Part shown: positions 1 to 14,625 of the stretch, in pieces
Layout: every line of letters begins with the position of its first letter
Position numbering within the stretch: the first letter of the stretch is position 1
Source of the DNA: an uncultured Eubacteriales bacterium
GTDB taxonomy: Bacteria > Bacillota > Clostridia > Christensenellales > CAG-138
Direction of reading: 5' to 3'
Assembly: GCA_900549955.1 (NCBI GenBank)
Contig: URQH01000019.1
Coordinates: 1-32,395 of the forward strand
Length of the DNA: 32,395 nucleotides
Notes under the pieces: model-generated
What the model was told of the DNA's origin: nothing
Databases searched by the model: none
The model's input: only the letters and a program-made list of their open reading frames with translations
Program-made: the position numbers and the translations under genes

Positions 1-55
1 CGATCGTCCCGATGTTCACGTGCGGCTTTGTTCTTTCAAACTTTGCCTTTGCCAT
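1..55 (-). CDS. tuf: Elongation factor Tu, N-terminal fragment (runs off the window)
   Basis: Only the first 18 codons are present. They read MAKAKFERTKPHVNIGTI, the characteristic EF-Tu N-terminus leading into the first GTP-binding motif. EF-Tu is the GTPase that delivers aminoacyl-tRNA to the ribosome. The ATG at 55 follows a GGAGGAG Shine-Dalgarno at about 66-72. It sits 48 nt after the fusA stop on the same strand, the classical str operon order rpsL-rpsG-fusA-tuf, so co-transcription with fusA is likely. The rest of the protein lies outside the window. Confidence 0.93.
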   Translation of the reverse strand, partial: MAKAKFERTKPHVNIGTI

Positions 56-103
56 GTGCTTTTCTCTCCTCCATACTCCAAACAGTGTTGTAAATGTCAG
101 TCG

Positions 104-2182
104 TCAAAACCGCTTGCCATAGCGGTTCAATAGCTTTTCCGTCACAAACGCAGGCGCTTCCTCATAGCGCTCAAACTGCATCGTGAACGTGCCGCGCCCC
201 TGCGTTCTGGACCTGAGGTCGGTCGCATAGCCGAACATCTCTGACAACGGGCAGATGGCGTGCACCACCTGCATCCCCTGCCGCATGTCCATGCCGCTCA
301 CGCGGCCGCGGCGCGCATTGAGGTTTCCCATCACGTCGCCCAGATATTCATCCGGCACGAGTACTTCGACCTTCATCATCGGCTCGAGCAGCACGGCGCC
401 TGCCTTCGGCAGCGCCTCCTTGACCGCCAGCGAGCCGGCGATCTGGAACGCAAGCTCAGACGAGTCGACCTCGTGATACGAGCCGTCCACGAGCGTGGCT
501 TTGACGTCCACGACCTCATAGCCAAGCGAGCCGGACTGCAGCGCCTCGCGGATGCCGCGGTCCACGGCCGGAATGTACTCGCGCGGCACGACGCCGCCGA
601 CGATCTTGTCCTCGAACAGGTAGCCGGCACCCGGCTCCTGCGGCTCGAACTCGACCACCACGTGGCCGAACTGGCCATGGCCGCCGGTCTGGCGGACGTA
701 CCGCCCCTCGACCTTGACGGACCTGGTGATCGTCTCCTTATAGGCCACCTGCGGGTTGCCAACCGTCGCCTCCACGTGGAACTCGCGGATCAGGCGGTCG
801 ACGATGATCTCCAGATGCAGCTCGCCCATGCCGGCGATGATGGTCTGGCCCGTCTCCTGGTCGGTATACGTCTTGAACGTCGGATCCTCCTCCGCCAGCT
901 TGACCAGTGCCAGCGTCATGCGCTCCTGGCCTGCCTTGGTCTTGGGCTCGATGGCCACGCGGATGACCGGCTCCGGGAACGTCATGGACTCGAGCAACAG
1001 CGGATGGTTTTCCGTGCAGAGCGTATCACCCGTCGTCGTCTCCTTCATGCCGACGAGCGCGACGATGTCGCCCGCGTGGATTTCCTCCACCTCGGTGCGG
1101 TGGTCGGCGTGCATGAGCATGATACGCCCGACGCGCTCGCGCTTGCGCTTGCTCGCGTTGTAGACGTAGGAGCCGTTTTTGAGCGTGCCGCTGTACACGC
1201 GGATGAACGCCAGCTTGCCCACATAGGGGTCCGTCACGATCTTGAACGCCAGCGCGGCAAACGGCGCGTTGTCATCCGGCAACGCTTCGATCTCCCTCTC
1301 CCCGTCGATCGACGTGCCCTTTGCAGGCGGCACGTCCAGCGGGGAAGGCAGGTAGTCGACGATCGCGTTGAGCAGCGGCTGCACGCCCTTGTTGCGGTAC
1401 GAAGTGCCGCACGTCACCGGGATGGCGTTTCCGGCCAGCGTCGCCTTGCGGATGCAGGCACGGATCTCGTCCTCCGAGACCTCCTCGCCCTCCAGATAGC
1501 GTTCCATGGCCGCGTCGTCCTCACCCAGGACGTTGTCGAGCAGCGACTGGCGGTATTCCTCCGCCTGTGCCTGGTATTCAGCGGGGATCTCTTCCTCTCG
1601 GATGTCGGTACCGTCGTCATTATAGTAGACCTCGGCCTTCATGGTCACCAGGTCGATAATGCCGCGGAAGTCCGCCTCCGTGCCGATGGGCAGCTGCACG
1701 GGCACCGGATTGGCGCCCAGGCGCTCGCGCATCATGTTGCAGACGTTGAAAAAGTCTGCGCCCGTGATGTCCATCTTGTTGACATAGGCAATGCGGGGCA
1801 CGCCATACTTGACCGCCTGGTGCCAGACGGTCTCCGACTGCGGCTCCACGCCGCCCTTTGCGCAGAATACGGCAACGGCACCGTCGAGCACGCGGAGCGA
1901 GCGCTCCACCTCGACGGTGAAGTCGACATGCCCCGGCGTGTCGATGATGTTGATCCGATGGCCGCGCCAGTAGGCGGTGGTCGCGGCGGAGGTGATCGTG
2001 ATGCCACGCTCCTGCTCCTGCACCATGTAGTCCATGGTGGCCGCGCCCTCGTGCGTCTCGCCGATCTTGTGGATCTTACCCGTGTAGAACAGGATCCGTT
2101 CGGTCGTCGTCGTCTTGCCCGCGTCAATGTGGGCCATGATGCCGATATTTCTGGTTAATTCAAGTGCAGTATCTCTTGGCAA
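104..2182 (-). CDS. fusA: Elongation factor G
   Basis: 692-residue translocation GTPase of the ribosome, the usual length for bacterial EF-G. The N-terminal G domain shows the P-loop AHIDAGKTTT, the switch I motif RGITITSA, DTPGH and NKMD. The later domains include the conserved segment GGVVPREYIPAVDRGI and the C-terminal block around GYATDLRSRTQGRGTF. The start is a TTG at 2182 (Met-Pro-Arg-Asp), which aligns with the usual MPR start. Its only ribosome-binding signal is a weak AAGG that overlaps the rpsG stop codon, so translation may be coupled to rpsG, 11 nt upstream. It lies between rpsG and tuf. Function is secure; the non-ATG start is inferred from alignment with the family. Confidence 0.97.
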   Translation of the reverse strand: MPRDTALELTRNIGIMAHIDAGKTTTTERILFYTGKIHKIGETHEGAATMDYMVQEQERGITITSAATTAYWRGHRINIIDTPGHVDFTVEVERSLRVLDGAVAVFCAKGGVEPQSETVWHQAVKYGVPRIAYVNKMDITGADFFNVCNMMRERLGANPVPVQLPIGTEADFRGIIDLVTMKAEVYYNDDGTDIREEEIPAEYQAQAEEYRQSLLDNVLGEDDAAMERYLEGEEVSEDEIRACIRKATLAGNAIPVTCGTSYRNKGVQPLLNAIVDYLPSPLDVPPAKGTSIDGEREIEALPDDNAPFAALAFKIVTDPYVGKLAFIRVYSGTLKNGSYVYNASKRKRERVGRIMLMHADHRTEVEEIHAGDIVALVGMKETTTGDTLCTENHPLLLESMTFPEPVIRVAIEPKTKAGQERMTLALVKLAEEDPTFKTYTDQETGQTIIAGMGELHLEIIVDRLIREFHVEATVGNPQVAYKETITRSVKVEGRYVRQTGGHGQFGHVVVEFEPQEPGAGYLFEDKIVGGVVPREYIPAVDRGIREALQSGSLGYEVVDVKATLVDGSYHEVDSSELAFQIAGSLAVKEALPKAGAVLLEPMMKVEVLVPDEYLGDVMGNLNARRGRVSGMDMRQGMQVVHAICPLSEMFGYATDLRSRTQGRGTFTMQFERYEEAPAFVTEKLLNRYGKRF

Positions 2183-2193
2183 AACAGTCTACC

Positions 2194-2664
2194 TTACCAT
2201 CTGTAATGGGCAAACGCCTTGTTCGCCTCGGCCATCTTGTGGGTGTCTTCCTTCTTCTTGAAGGCGTTGCCCTGGGAGTTCATGGCGTCCATGATCTCGC
2301 CGGCCAGGCGCTCGCGCATCGTCCGCTCGCCGCGGGCGCGCGCATAGGACACCAGCCAGCGCAGGCCGAGCGTCTGCCGGCGCTCCGGGCGGATCTCGAT
2401 CGGCACCTGATAGGTCGAACCGCCGACGCGGCGCGCCTTGACCTCGAGCACGGGCATGACGTTGTTCATCGCCTGCTCAAACGCGTCGAGCGGCTCCACG
2501 CCGGTCTTTTCCTTGATGATGTCAAACGCTTCGTAGACCGCCTTCTGGGCGACGCCGCGCTTGCCGTCGAGCATGACCTGGTTGATGAGCTTGGTCACGG
2601 TGACGCTGTTGTAGATTGGATCGGCCAACACTTCCCGCTTGGGGATAAATCCTCTTCTCGGCAT
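2194..2664 (-). CDS. rpsG: 30S ribosomal protein S7
   Basis: 156 residues, the standard S7 length. It begins MPRRGFIPKREV and contains GGSTYQVPIEIRPERRQTLG and a C-terminal HKMAEANKAFAHYRW-type end, all typical of S7. S7 nucleates assembly of the 30S head and contacts the mRNA exit region. The ATG at 2664 follows an AAGGGGGG ribosome-binding site just after the rpsL stop (spacing between the two genes 15 nt). In enteric bacteria S7 represses its own operon by binding the rpsL-rpsG junction; here that junction is too short to judge. It sits in the str operon upstream of fusA. Confidence 0.97.
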   Translation of the reverse strand: MPRRGFIPKREVLADPIYNSVTVTKLINQVMLDGKRGVAQKAVYEAFDIIKEKTGVEPLDAFEQAMNNVMPVLEVKARRVGGSTYQVPIEIRPERRQTLGLRWLVSYARARGERTMRERLAGEIMDAMNSQGNAFKKKEDTHKMAEANKAFAHYRW

Positions 2665-2679
2665 AGCTCTTTTCCCCCC

Positions 2680-3054
<375 letters not shown>

Positions 3055-3081
3055 GGATGTTCCTCCTGTATCTTTTCAAAT

Positions 3082-3111
3082 TCTATATCTATATCTTACA
3101 ACTCCCTGCAA
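3082..3111 (-). promoter_or_regulatory. Possible rpsL promoter
   Basis: On the minus strand TTGCAG (3106-3111) is followed after 18 nt by TATAGA (3082-3087). The AT-rich stretch stands out in an otherwise GC-rich region. It would start transcription about 20 nt upstream of the rpsL ATG. The -10 has close alternatives in the repeated TATAGA-like sequence, so the exact position is uncertain. Confidence 0.4.
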
Positions 3112-3151
3112 CCCGACTGTAGGGATGATTGTCCTGCCAAAACGCCCAAAC

Positions 3152-3170
3152 CGCGCCGGAAACCGGCGCG
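3152..3170 (-). terminator. Hairpin after the L7Ae-like gene, weak terminator or attenuator
   Basis: A perfect 8-bp inverted repeat (CGCGCCGG / CCGGCGCG, 3-nt loop) lies 13 nt past the stop of the L7Ae-like gene. On the minus strand it is followed by GTTTGGGCGTTTT, which is only moderately U-rich. It could partly terminate rpoBC transcription before the str genes. Confidence 0.35.
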
Positions 3171-3183
3171 CCGGGCAGCGCCT

Positions 3184-3429
3184 TCACCGCGCGCGCATTT
3201 CACCCGCGCAGGCAGCGCCCACGTCAATGCCGCACATGCGGCCCAGTTCGCGCATGGACGGCACGTGCCGCACCTCCACCGCGTGCGCCGCGCACGCGGC
3301 CTCCACGCGTTCGCGGATGCGCGTCTCCGCATCATCGGCCAGATAGACGGCGGCAACTTCGTCCGCTTCCAGAGCACGCAACACCTGTTTCATGCCCACA
3401 ATCCGGCTTTTCCGTGCATTGGCCTGCAT
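3184..3429 (-). CDS. L7Ae-family ribosomal protein, YbxF-like
   Basis: 81 residues. The core (KSRIVGMKQVLRALEAD, then VPSMRELGRMCGIDVGAA) matches the L7Ae/L30e/S12e/Gadd45 fold and closely parallels B. subtilis YbxF, which is 82 residues and is also encoded between rpoC and rpsL. YbxF-type proteins bind kink-turn RNA. The frame stays open further upstream, but the ATG at 3429 has a GGGGGAG ribosome-binding site 6-7 nt ahead and gives the family length, so it is preferred. The C-terminus (GAACAGEMRAR) is normal. Gene order rpoC, unknown membrane protein, this gene, rpsL is Firmicutes-like except for the inserted membrane protein gene. Confidence 0.85.
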   Translation of the reverse strand: MQANARKSRIVGMKQVLRALEADEVAAVYLADDAETRIRERVEAACAAHAVEVRHVPSMRELGRMCGIDVGAACAGEMRAR

Positions 3430-3493
3430 CGCTCTCCCCCGTTTCCGGGCGTATGCCGCCAAATAGGTATTGTATCAGCATCCGCCGCGCTTG

Positions 3494-4264
3494 TCAATGA
3501 TTCTCCGGCGTGGTCCCCGCCGCGCGCTGCCCGGCCGTCTGCGACGGCGCCGTGCCCAGCCCCCGCTGCAGGCGGCTCTTGCTGAACACCGGCCGCACGC
3601 CTCCCTGGTTGGGCACCGGGAACCAGCCCTTCTCGAGCATTCGCCGCAGCGTGGGATGCTCCAGGATGTCCACGTACATGTCGTGCGCAAAGCGCCGTTT
3701 GAGCGCGCTGCGCAGCAGCTTTGCCACGCCCCAGGCGAGCGCCATGCCACCCACCCAGATCACAAACGGCAGCACGGGCGCCACGCGGATGAGCGCATCG
3801 CCCACGTCGGAAAGCGTGAGCAGCAGCAGGAACGCCGCGCCCACGACGAGCGGCAGCAGCACCGGCAGGTACTCGAGCAGCAGCAGCCGCCGACGGCAGT
3901 GCGGGCAGATGGCGACCTGCACGGGGATCATCGTGCCCACCGCCGCGCGCCGCTTGCCAAAGAGCAGCCCGTTCTGCATCCGCTTCGGCTCCGGGTGCGC
4001 CATGTTGAAGATGGCGTAGCCCTGCCGCCTGCGCGCGGCGGCTTCGTCGCGGCAGAAGCGGCACGTCTTCGCCTCAAACAGCGGGGCCACGCCCCCCTCC
4101 GGCAACAGCGACTCATAGAGGTCCAGGTCGCTGCGCAGGCTCTCCGGCGTCACGTCCGACGACGGGCGGGTGAGCGGGCACTGGCCGCACTCCCGCATAT
4201 GCAGCAATTCACAGTAATGCGTGCCATACAGCGGGCAATCCCGGTTATCGATCGTCCTGTCCAC
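3494..4264 (-). CDS. Cys-rich membrane protein of unknown function between rpoC and the L7Ae-like gene
   Basis: 256 residues from a GTG start at 4264 with a GGAGG ribosome-binding site 7 nt upstream. I do not recognise the family. The N-terminal half carries four cysteines (C10, C18, C26, C29), a CRFC pair (C68, C71) and a CPHC pair (C120, C123), arranged like zinc-binding knuckles. Two hydrophobic segments follow (about 127-152 and 158-183), then a basic segment (KLLRSALKRRF) and a polar, low-complexity tail. This suggests a membrane protein with a metal-binding N-terminal part. It begins 34 nt after rpoC and ends 64 nt before the L7Ae-like gene, so it is probably co-transcribed with core transcription and translation genes. 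High GC and codon use resemble its neighbours, so recent transfer is not indicated. Confidence 0.8.
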   Translation of the reverse strand: MDRTIDNRDCPLYGTHYCELLHMRECGQCPLTRPSSDVTPESLRSDLDLYESLLPEGGVAPLFEAKTCRFCRDEAAARRRQGYAIFNMAHPEPKRMQNGLLFGKRRAAVGTMIPVQVAICPHCRRRLLLLEYLPVLLPLVVGAAFLLLLTLSDVGDALIRVAPVLPFVIWVGGMALAWGVAKLLRSALKRRFAHDMYVDILEHPTLRRMLEKGWFPVPNQGGVRPVFSKSRLQRGLGTAPSQTAGQRAAGTTPENH

Positions 4265-4298
4265 GCGCGCCCCTCCCCCTTTCCGGCCGTTTTGCCGC

Positions 4299-7826
<3,528 letters not shown>

Positions 7827-7868
7827 GATATCCTATCTCCCTTCGGGCATATTGCCCCGTCGCAGGTG

Positions 7869-11618
<3,750 letters not shown>

Positions 11619-11702
11619 CGCGTTCACCCCTTGCCGATGCGTCGCAGCGCATCAATTTGCTGTTTTTCCCACAGGATCCACCGTGGAGGATGCCCATTTC
11701 CT

Positions 11703-11737
11703 GTCTTTTCCATGCGTCCGGGACGCATGAGAAAGAC
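11703..11737 (-). other. Inverted repeat in the rpoBC leader
   Basis: CATGCGTCC (11711-11719) and GGACGCATG (11721-11729) are perfectly complementary. In RNA this gives at least a 7-bp stem with a 5-nt loop. A second complementary pair, GTCTTT (11703-11708) with AAAGAC (11732-11737), lies outside it across a 2-nt internal loop. It lies between the predicted rpoB promoter and the rpoB start, so it could be an RNA structure or an operator. No U-run follows it on the minus strand, so it is not a standard terminator. Confidence 0.55.
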
Positions 11738-11784
11738 CATTTTGGGCATATTACCACAGTATATCCATCATAAGTCAATTTTGT

Positions 11785-11813
11785 ATGATATCAGCAGGAA
11801 ATCAAGTTGTCAA
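11785..11813 (-). promoter_or_regulatory. rpoBC promoter
   Basis: On the minus strand a perfect TTGACA (11808-11813) and TATCAT (11785-11790) are separated by exactly 17 nt. This predicts a leader of about 160 nt before rpoB. A further TTGACT lies just downstream (RC of 11773-11778), so a second start is possible. The -35 overlaps sequence upstream of the divergent HD-domain gene. Confidence 0.65.
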
Positions 11814-11832
11814 GGGAAATTTGCGAAATATA

Positions 11833-11861
11833 TTGCTATTTTTTGCCCGTTCCGATACAAT
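11833..11861 (+). promoter_or_regulatory. Promoter of the HD-domain gene
   Basis: TTGCTA (11833-11838), 17-nt spacer and TACAAT (11856-11861) lie about 38 nt ahead of the ATG at 11899. It faces away from the rpoB promoter about 20 nt further left, so the two promoters share one AT-rich region and could be co-regulated. Confidence 0.6.
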
Positions 11862-11898
11862 AATTTGGTTATCATACCGGAAAGCGAGGACGATCCCC

Positions 11899-12453
11899 AT
11901 GAAGACACGCGATGAAGCGCTATCCCTGCTCAGGCAATACACCGAGAGCGACGCGCTGCTCAAGCACGCCTATGCCGTGGAGGCGGTCATGCGCCGCTTT
12001 GCCGCGCGCTTTGGCGAGGACCCGGACGCGTGGGGCCTGGTCGGCCTGCTGCACGACGTGGACTATGAAAAGTGGCCGGACGAACATCTGCAGGTCGCGC
12101 CCCGGATCTTAAAGGAAGCGGGATTTGACGAGGCGTTTATCCGCGCCGTGTGCGCGCACGGCTACGGCCTTTGCACAGACGTCAAGCCGGAGCTGCCGGT
12201 GGAAAAGACCATCTATACCATCGACGAGCTGACCGGGCTCATCACGGCTGCGGCGCTCATGCGCCCATCGCGCAGCGTGATGGACATGGAGGTCAAGAGC
12301 GTCAAAAAGAAATTCAAGGACAAGCACTTCGCCGCCGGCGTCAACCGCGACGTGATCCTCTCCGGCTGCGACATGCTCGGCATGACGCTCGACGACGTGA
12401 TCGCCGAGAGCATCGAAGGCATGCGCGACGCGCACGAGGCGCTGGGGCTCTGA
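11899..12453 (+). CDS. HD-domain protein, probable metal-dependent phosphohydrolase
   Basis: 184 residues. Histidine 23 (KHAYAVE), the HD pair H52-D53 (LLHDVDYEKWPDEH) and H87 (CAHGYG) form the metal-binding pattern of the HD superfamily, and the pairing LLHDxDYE...PxxH is common in small stand-alone HD proteins of Clostridia. The exact substrate cannot be told; nucleotides are usual for the superfamily. The ATG at 11899 follows GCGAGGA at about 11884-11890. The frame is also open upstream but the promoter lies there. It is transcribed divergently from rpoB and ends at a strong terminator, so it is probably monocistronic. Confidence 0.85.
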   Translation: MKTRDEALSLLRQYTESDALLKHAYAVEAVMRRFAARFGEDPDAWGLVGLLHDVDYEKWPDEHLQVAPRILKEAGFDEAFIRAVCAHGYGLCTDVKPELPVEKTIYTIDELTGLITAAALMRPSRSVMDMEVKSVKKKFKDKHFAAGVNRDVILSGCDMLGMTLDDVIAESIEGMRDAHEALGL

Positions 12454-12498
12454 CGCCCCGGCCTCCCCTGCCCGCCGCACGGCCGGCCCCGTTCCCAC

Positions 12499-12533
12499 CG
12501 CCCCCGCCTGAAACGGCGCGGGGCGTTTTTTTT
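12499..12533 (+). terminator. Terminator of the HD-domain gene
   Basis: A GC-rich hairpin (CGCCCCCGCC with GGCGCGGGGCG, loop TGAAAC) is followed by eight T (12526-12533). It lies 46 nt past the stop codon. Confidence 0.85.
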
Positions 12534-12680
12534 GCACGCATCGTGGGGTACGGGCGCGGCATGCAGGGCGAAAAAAATCCGCGGCGCCGCCAGCATCAGA
12601 CAAGCCGGGCAGAACATAGGTATAGACATACAACATGCTGTCCATACTCGATGCAACAACAACAGCGAGGTGAACGTTCG

Positions 12681-13541
12681 ATGGAAATCATGTCAACTTT
12701 GCAAACCGGGCAGGCAGAAGCGCGCGCGCCGCGGCCGCACGCCGGCTGGAGCGCAGCCGAAAACGCGCTGCTGTTTGAGCAGGCAGCCCGGGCGCAGGCG
12801 GAGGGCGCGCCCCTCAAGGCGGTGTTCGACGACGTGGCCCGGCAGACCGGGCGCCGTCCCAACAGCGTGCGCAATTACTACTACGCCCGCGTCAAGGAGG
12901 GCGGCGGCACATACCGCCACACCCCGGCGTTCATCCCCTTCACGGAGGCGGAGACGCGCGCGCTATTGGAAGCGGTGCTGTCCGCGCAGGCCGCGGGCGA
13001 ATCCGTCCGCGCCTGCACGCTGCGCCTCGGCGAGGGCGACCAGAGCGCCATGCTGCGCTACCAGAACAAATACCGTTCGCTCATCCGCAGCAAGCCGGCG
13101 CTCGTGCGCAGCGTGCTCTCGGAACTGGCCGGACGCGGCGTGCCGGCATTCGACCCGTATGCCCGCGGCAACGGGCGGCGCGCCGGGCGACCCAAAAAGC
13201 AGGAGCAACGCATGGCCGCGGCGGACGTGGTATCCCGTTTGGAACAGGTGGAGGGGCTGGACGTGCAGGCGTTCCTGTCCGCCCTGGGCACGCTCGCGCT
13301 GCAGGCCGTGCGGGGCGGCGCAGCGGCGGAAGGCGGTGCAAACGACGCCCGTGCGCTCCGCGAGCAGCTCCGCCAGCAGCAGGAGCGCTACGACGCGCTC
13401 TGTGCGGCGTTCCGCTCGCTCGTGCGCATCAACACGGACTTTCTGCGCCAGGCGGCCGTCGTGCGCACGGGCGACCTGACGGACTATCTGCGCGCGCTTG
13501 AGGCGAGCCTGCGTCCGTGCGAACAGCTGCTGGCGGAGTGA
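12681..13541 (+). CDS. RsfA-like DNA-binding regulator with two Myb/SANT-like repeats
   Basis: 286 residues. Two helix-rich segments of about 50 residues (22-70, with W23SAAENALLFEQA and RRPNSVRNYYYARV; and 86-133, with FTEAETRALLEAVL and SAMLRYQNKYRSL) look like Myb/SANT repeats. This arrangement recalls RsfA, the prespore-specific regulator of B. subtilis, and related clostridial proteins. A basic linker (GNGRRAGRPKKQEQR) and a C-terminal coiled-coil stretch (RALREQLRQQQERYDALC) follow. The ATG at 12681 has a perfect GAGGTGA ribosome-binding site 7 nt upstream; the longer frame to the left is not used. Flanked by terminators on both sides, it is probably a single-gene unit. A sporulation role is inferred from resemblance only. 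Confidence 0.72.
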   Translation: MEIMSTLQTGQAEARAPRPHAGWSAAENALLFEQAARAQAEGAPLKAVFDDVARQTGRRPNSVRNYYYARVKEGGGTYRHTPAFIPFTEAETRALLEAVLSAQAAGESVRACTLRLGEGDQSAMLRYQNKYRSLIRSKPALVRSVLSELAGRGVPAFDPYARGNGRRAGRPKKQEQRMAAADVVSRLEQVEGLDVQAFLSALGTLALQAVRGGAAAEGGANDARALREQLRQQQERYDALCAAFRSLVRINTDFLRQAAVVRTGDLTDYLRALEASLRPCEQLLAE

Positions 13542-13582
13542 CGCCGCCGGCCGAAAAGAGCCTCATCCTGCCCGCGCCCCCG

Positions 13583-13606
13583 GCCCCGCGCCGCGGGGCG
13601 CGTTTT
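13583..13606 (+). terminator. Terminator of the RsfA-like gene
   Basis: GCCCCGCG (13583-13590) pairs with CGCGGGGC (13592-13599), followed by GCGTTTT. The U-run is short but the hairpin is very stable, and it lies between the RsfA-like gene and the next promoter. Confidence 0.6.
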
Positions 13607-13611
13607 CGCGG

Positions 13612-13639
13612 TTGCTTTTTTGCCGGTTTCTGCTATACT
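13612..13639 (+). promoter_or_regulatory. Promoter of the YitT-family gene
   Basis: TTGCTT (13612-13617), 16-nt spacer and an extended -10 TGCTATACT (TATACT at 13634-13639). The predicted transcription start falls at about 13646, next to the ATG at 13647, which would leave no leader. Confidence 0.65.
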
Positions 13640-13646
13640 CCAAGTT

Positions 13647-14570
13647 ATGAAGAAGCAACCAACCGCGCCGGGCGCCGCGCCGGCCGCCGGCCGCTGGCCA
13701 TGGAAAACGGAACACTGGGACTGGAAGTCGGAGCTGCTCACGCTCGCGACCATTTTGTCGATGATCACCATCCAGTGCGTCGCCATCAACGGGCTGTACA
13801 AGCCGAACGGCCTGATCAGCGGCGGCGTCACCGGCGTCGGCATGCTGATCGAGTATATCACCGGCTTCCCCTCCTGGCTGTCCATCCTGCTGCTCAACAT
13901 CCCGCTGCTCGCGCTTGCGGTGTGGAAGCTGCACTTCAAATTCACGCTGTATACGATCGTCGCGTCGGTCTACTTTTCCGCCGCCATGGCGTTTACGGCG
14001 GGCATCCGCATCCCGTTCGACTTTTCAAACCCGCTTTCGCAGCTGACCAGCGCGCTGCTCGGCGCCGTGATCTGCGGCGCGGTCGGCGCGCCGATCGTGC
14101 GGCGCGGCGCCTCGACGGGCGGTATGGACATCGTGTCGCTGCTGCTGATGAAGCGCTTCTCCTTCCCGATGGGCACGATCAGCTACGTGTTCAACGTGCT
14201 GGTCACCGGCGCGCTGGCCTTTGTCAACGGGCTGGACGTGGCCGCGCTGGCCATCCTCGTGATGTTCGTCTCCAGCACCGTGTTCAACAACGTGTTGCAG
14301 GGGCTCAACCGCACCAAGACGCTGTTCATCATCTCCGACCGCTGGGAGGAGATCGCCCCGCACGTCCTCAAGGAGGTACACCGCGGCGTGACGCTGATCC
14401 CGGCCAAGGGCGCCTACACCGGCAAGGACAAGACCGTGGTCTACGTGATCGCGCGCACCACGGAGCTGGCCGCCATCCGCCGCATCGTGCTGGACGTCGA
14501 CCCGCGCGCCATGTTCTCGATCATCGACACGCGCGAGGTCGTGGGCCGCGGCTTCACCCCGAACAACTGA
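13647..14570 (+). CDS. YitT-family membrane protein with a C-terminal DUF2179 domain
   Basis: 307 residues. After a basic/aromatic N-terminus come about five hydrophobic spans (roughly 30-50, 75-95, 100-120, 125-145, 170-215) with the family signature NGLYKPNGLISGGVTGVGML and the GASTGGMDIVSLLL segment. The last 70 residues (IISDRWEEI, GVTLIPAKGAYTGKDK, FSIIDTREVVGRGF) match DUF2179, a small cytoplasmic sensing-like domain fused to YitT membrane proteins. The transport or sensing role of the family is not settled. The ATG at 13647 has no Shine-Dalgarno and lies 8 nt after a good -10, so the message may be leaderless; a TTG start at 13620 is less likely because it lies inside the promoter. The pepV-like gene follows after 55 nt. 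Confidence 0.88.
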   Translation: MKKQPTAPGAAPAAGRWPWKTEHWDWKSELLTLATILSMITIQCVAINGLYKPNGLISGGVTGVGMLIEYITGFPSWLSILLLNIPLLALAVWKLHFKFTLYTIVASVYFSAAMAFTAGIRIPFDFSNPLSQLTSALLGAVICGAVGAPIVRRGASTGGMDIVSLLLMKRFSFPMGTISYVFNVLVTGALAFVNGLDVAALAILVMFVSSTVFNNVLQGLNRTKTLFIISDRWEEIAPHVLKEVHRGVTLIPAKGAYTGKDKTVVYVIARTTELAAIRRIVLDVDPRAMFSIIDTREVVGRGFTPNN

Positions 14571-14625
14571 CGGCGGCGCCTTCCCGCGCCCGCCGCTCCC
14601 ATATGCGACACAGGAGGATAGACCG

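Noticed and set aside
260..2158. A 632-codon plus-strand frame opposite fusA
   Set aside because: Same codon-usage shadow; fusA is unambiguous on the other strand.
12590..12660. Sporulation-type promoter (CATACA-like -10) upstream of the RsfA-like gene
   Set aside because: CATACAAC is present but no matching -35 at the needed spacing was found; the match is too weak to list.
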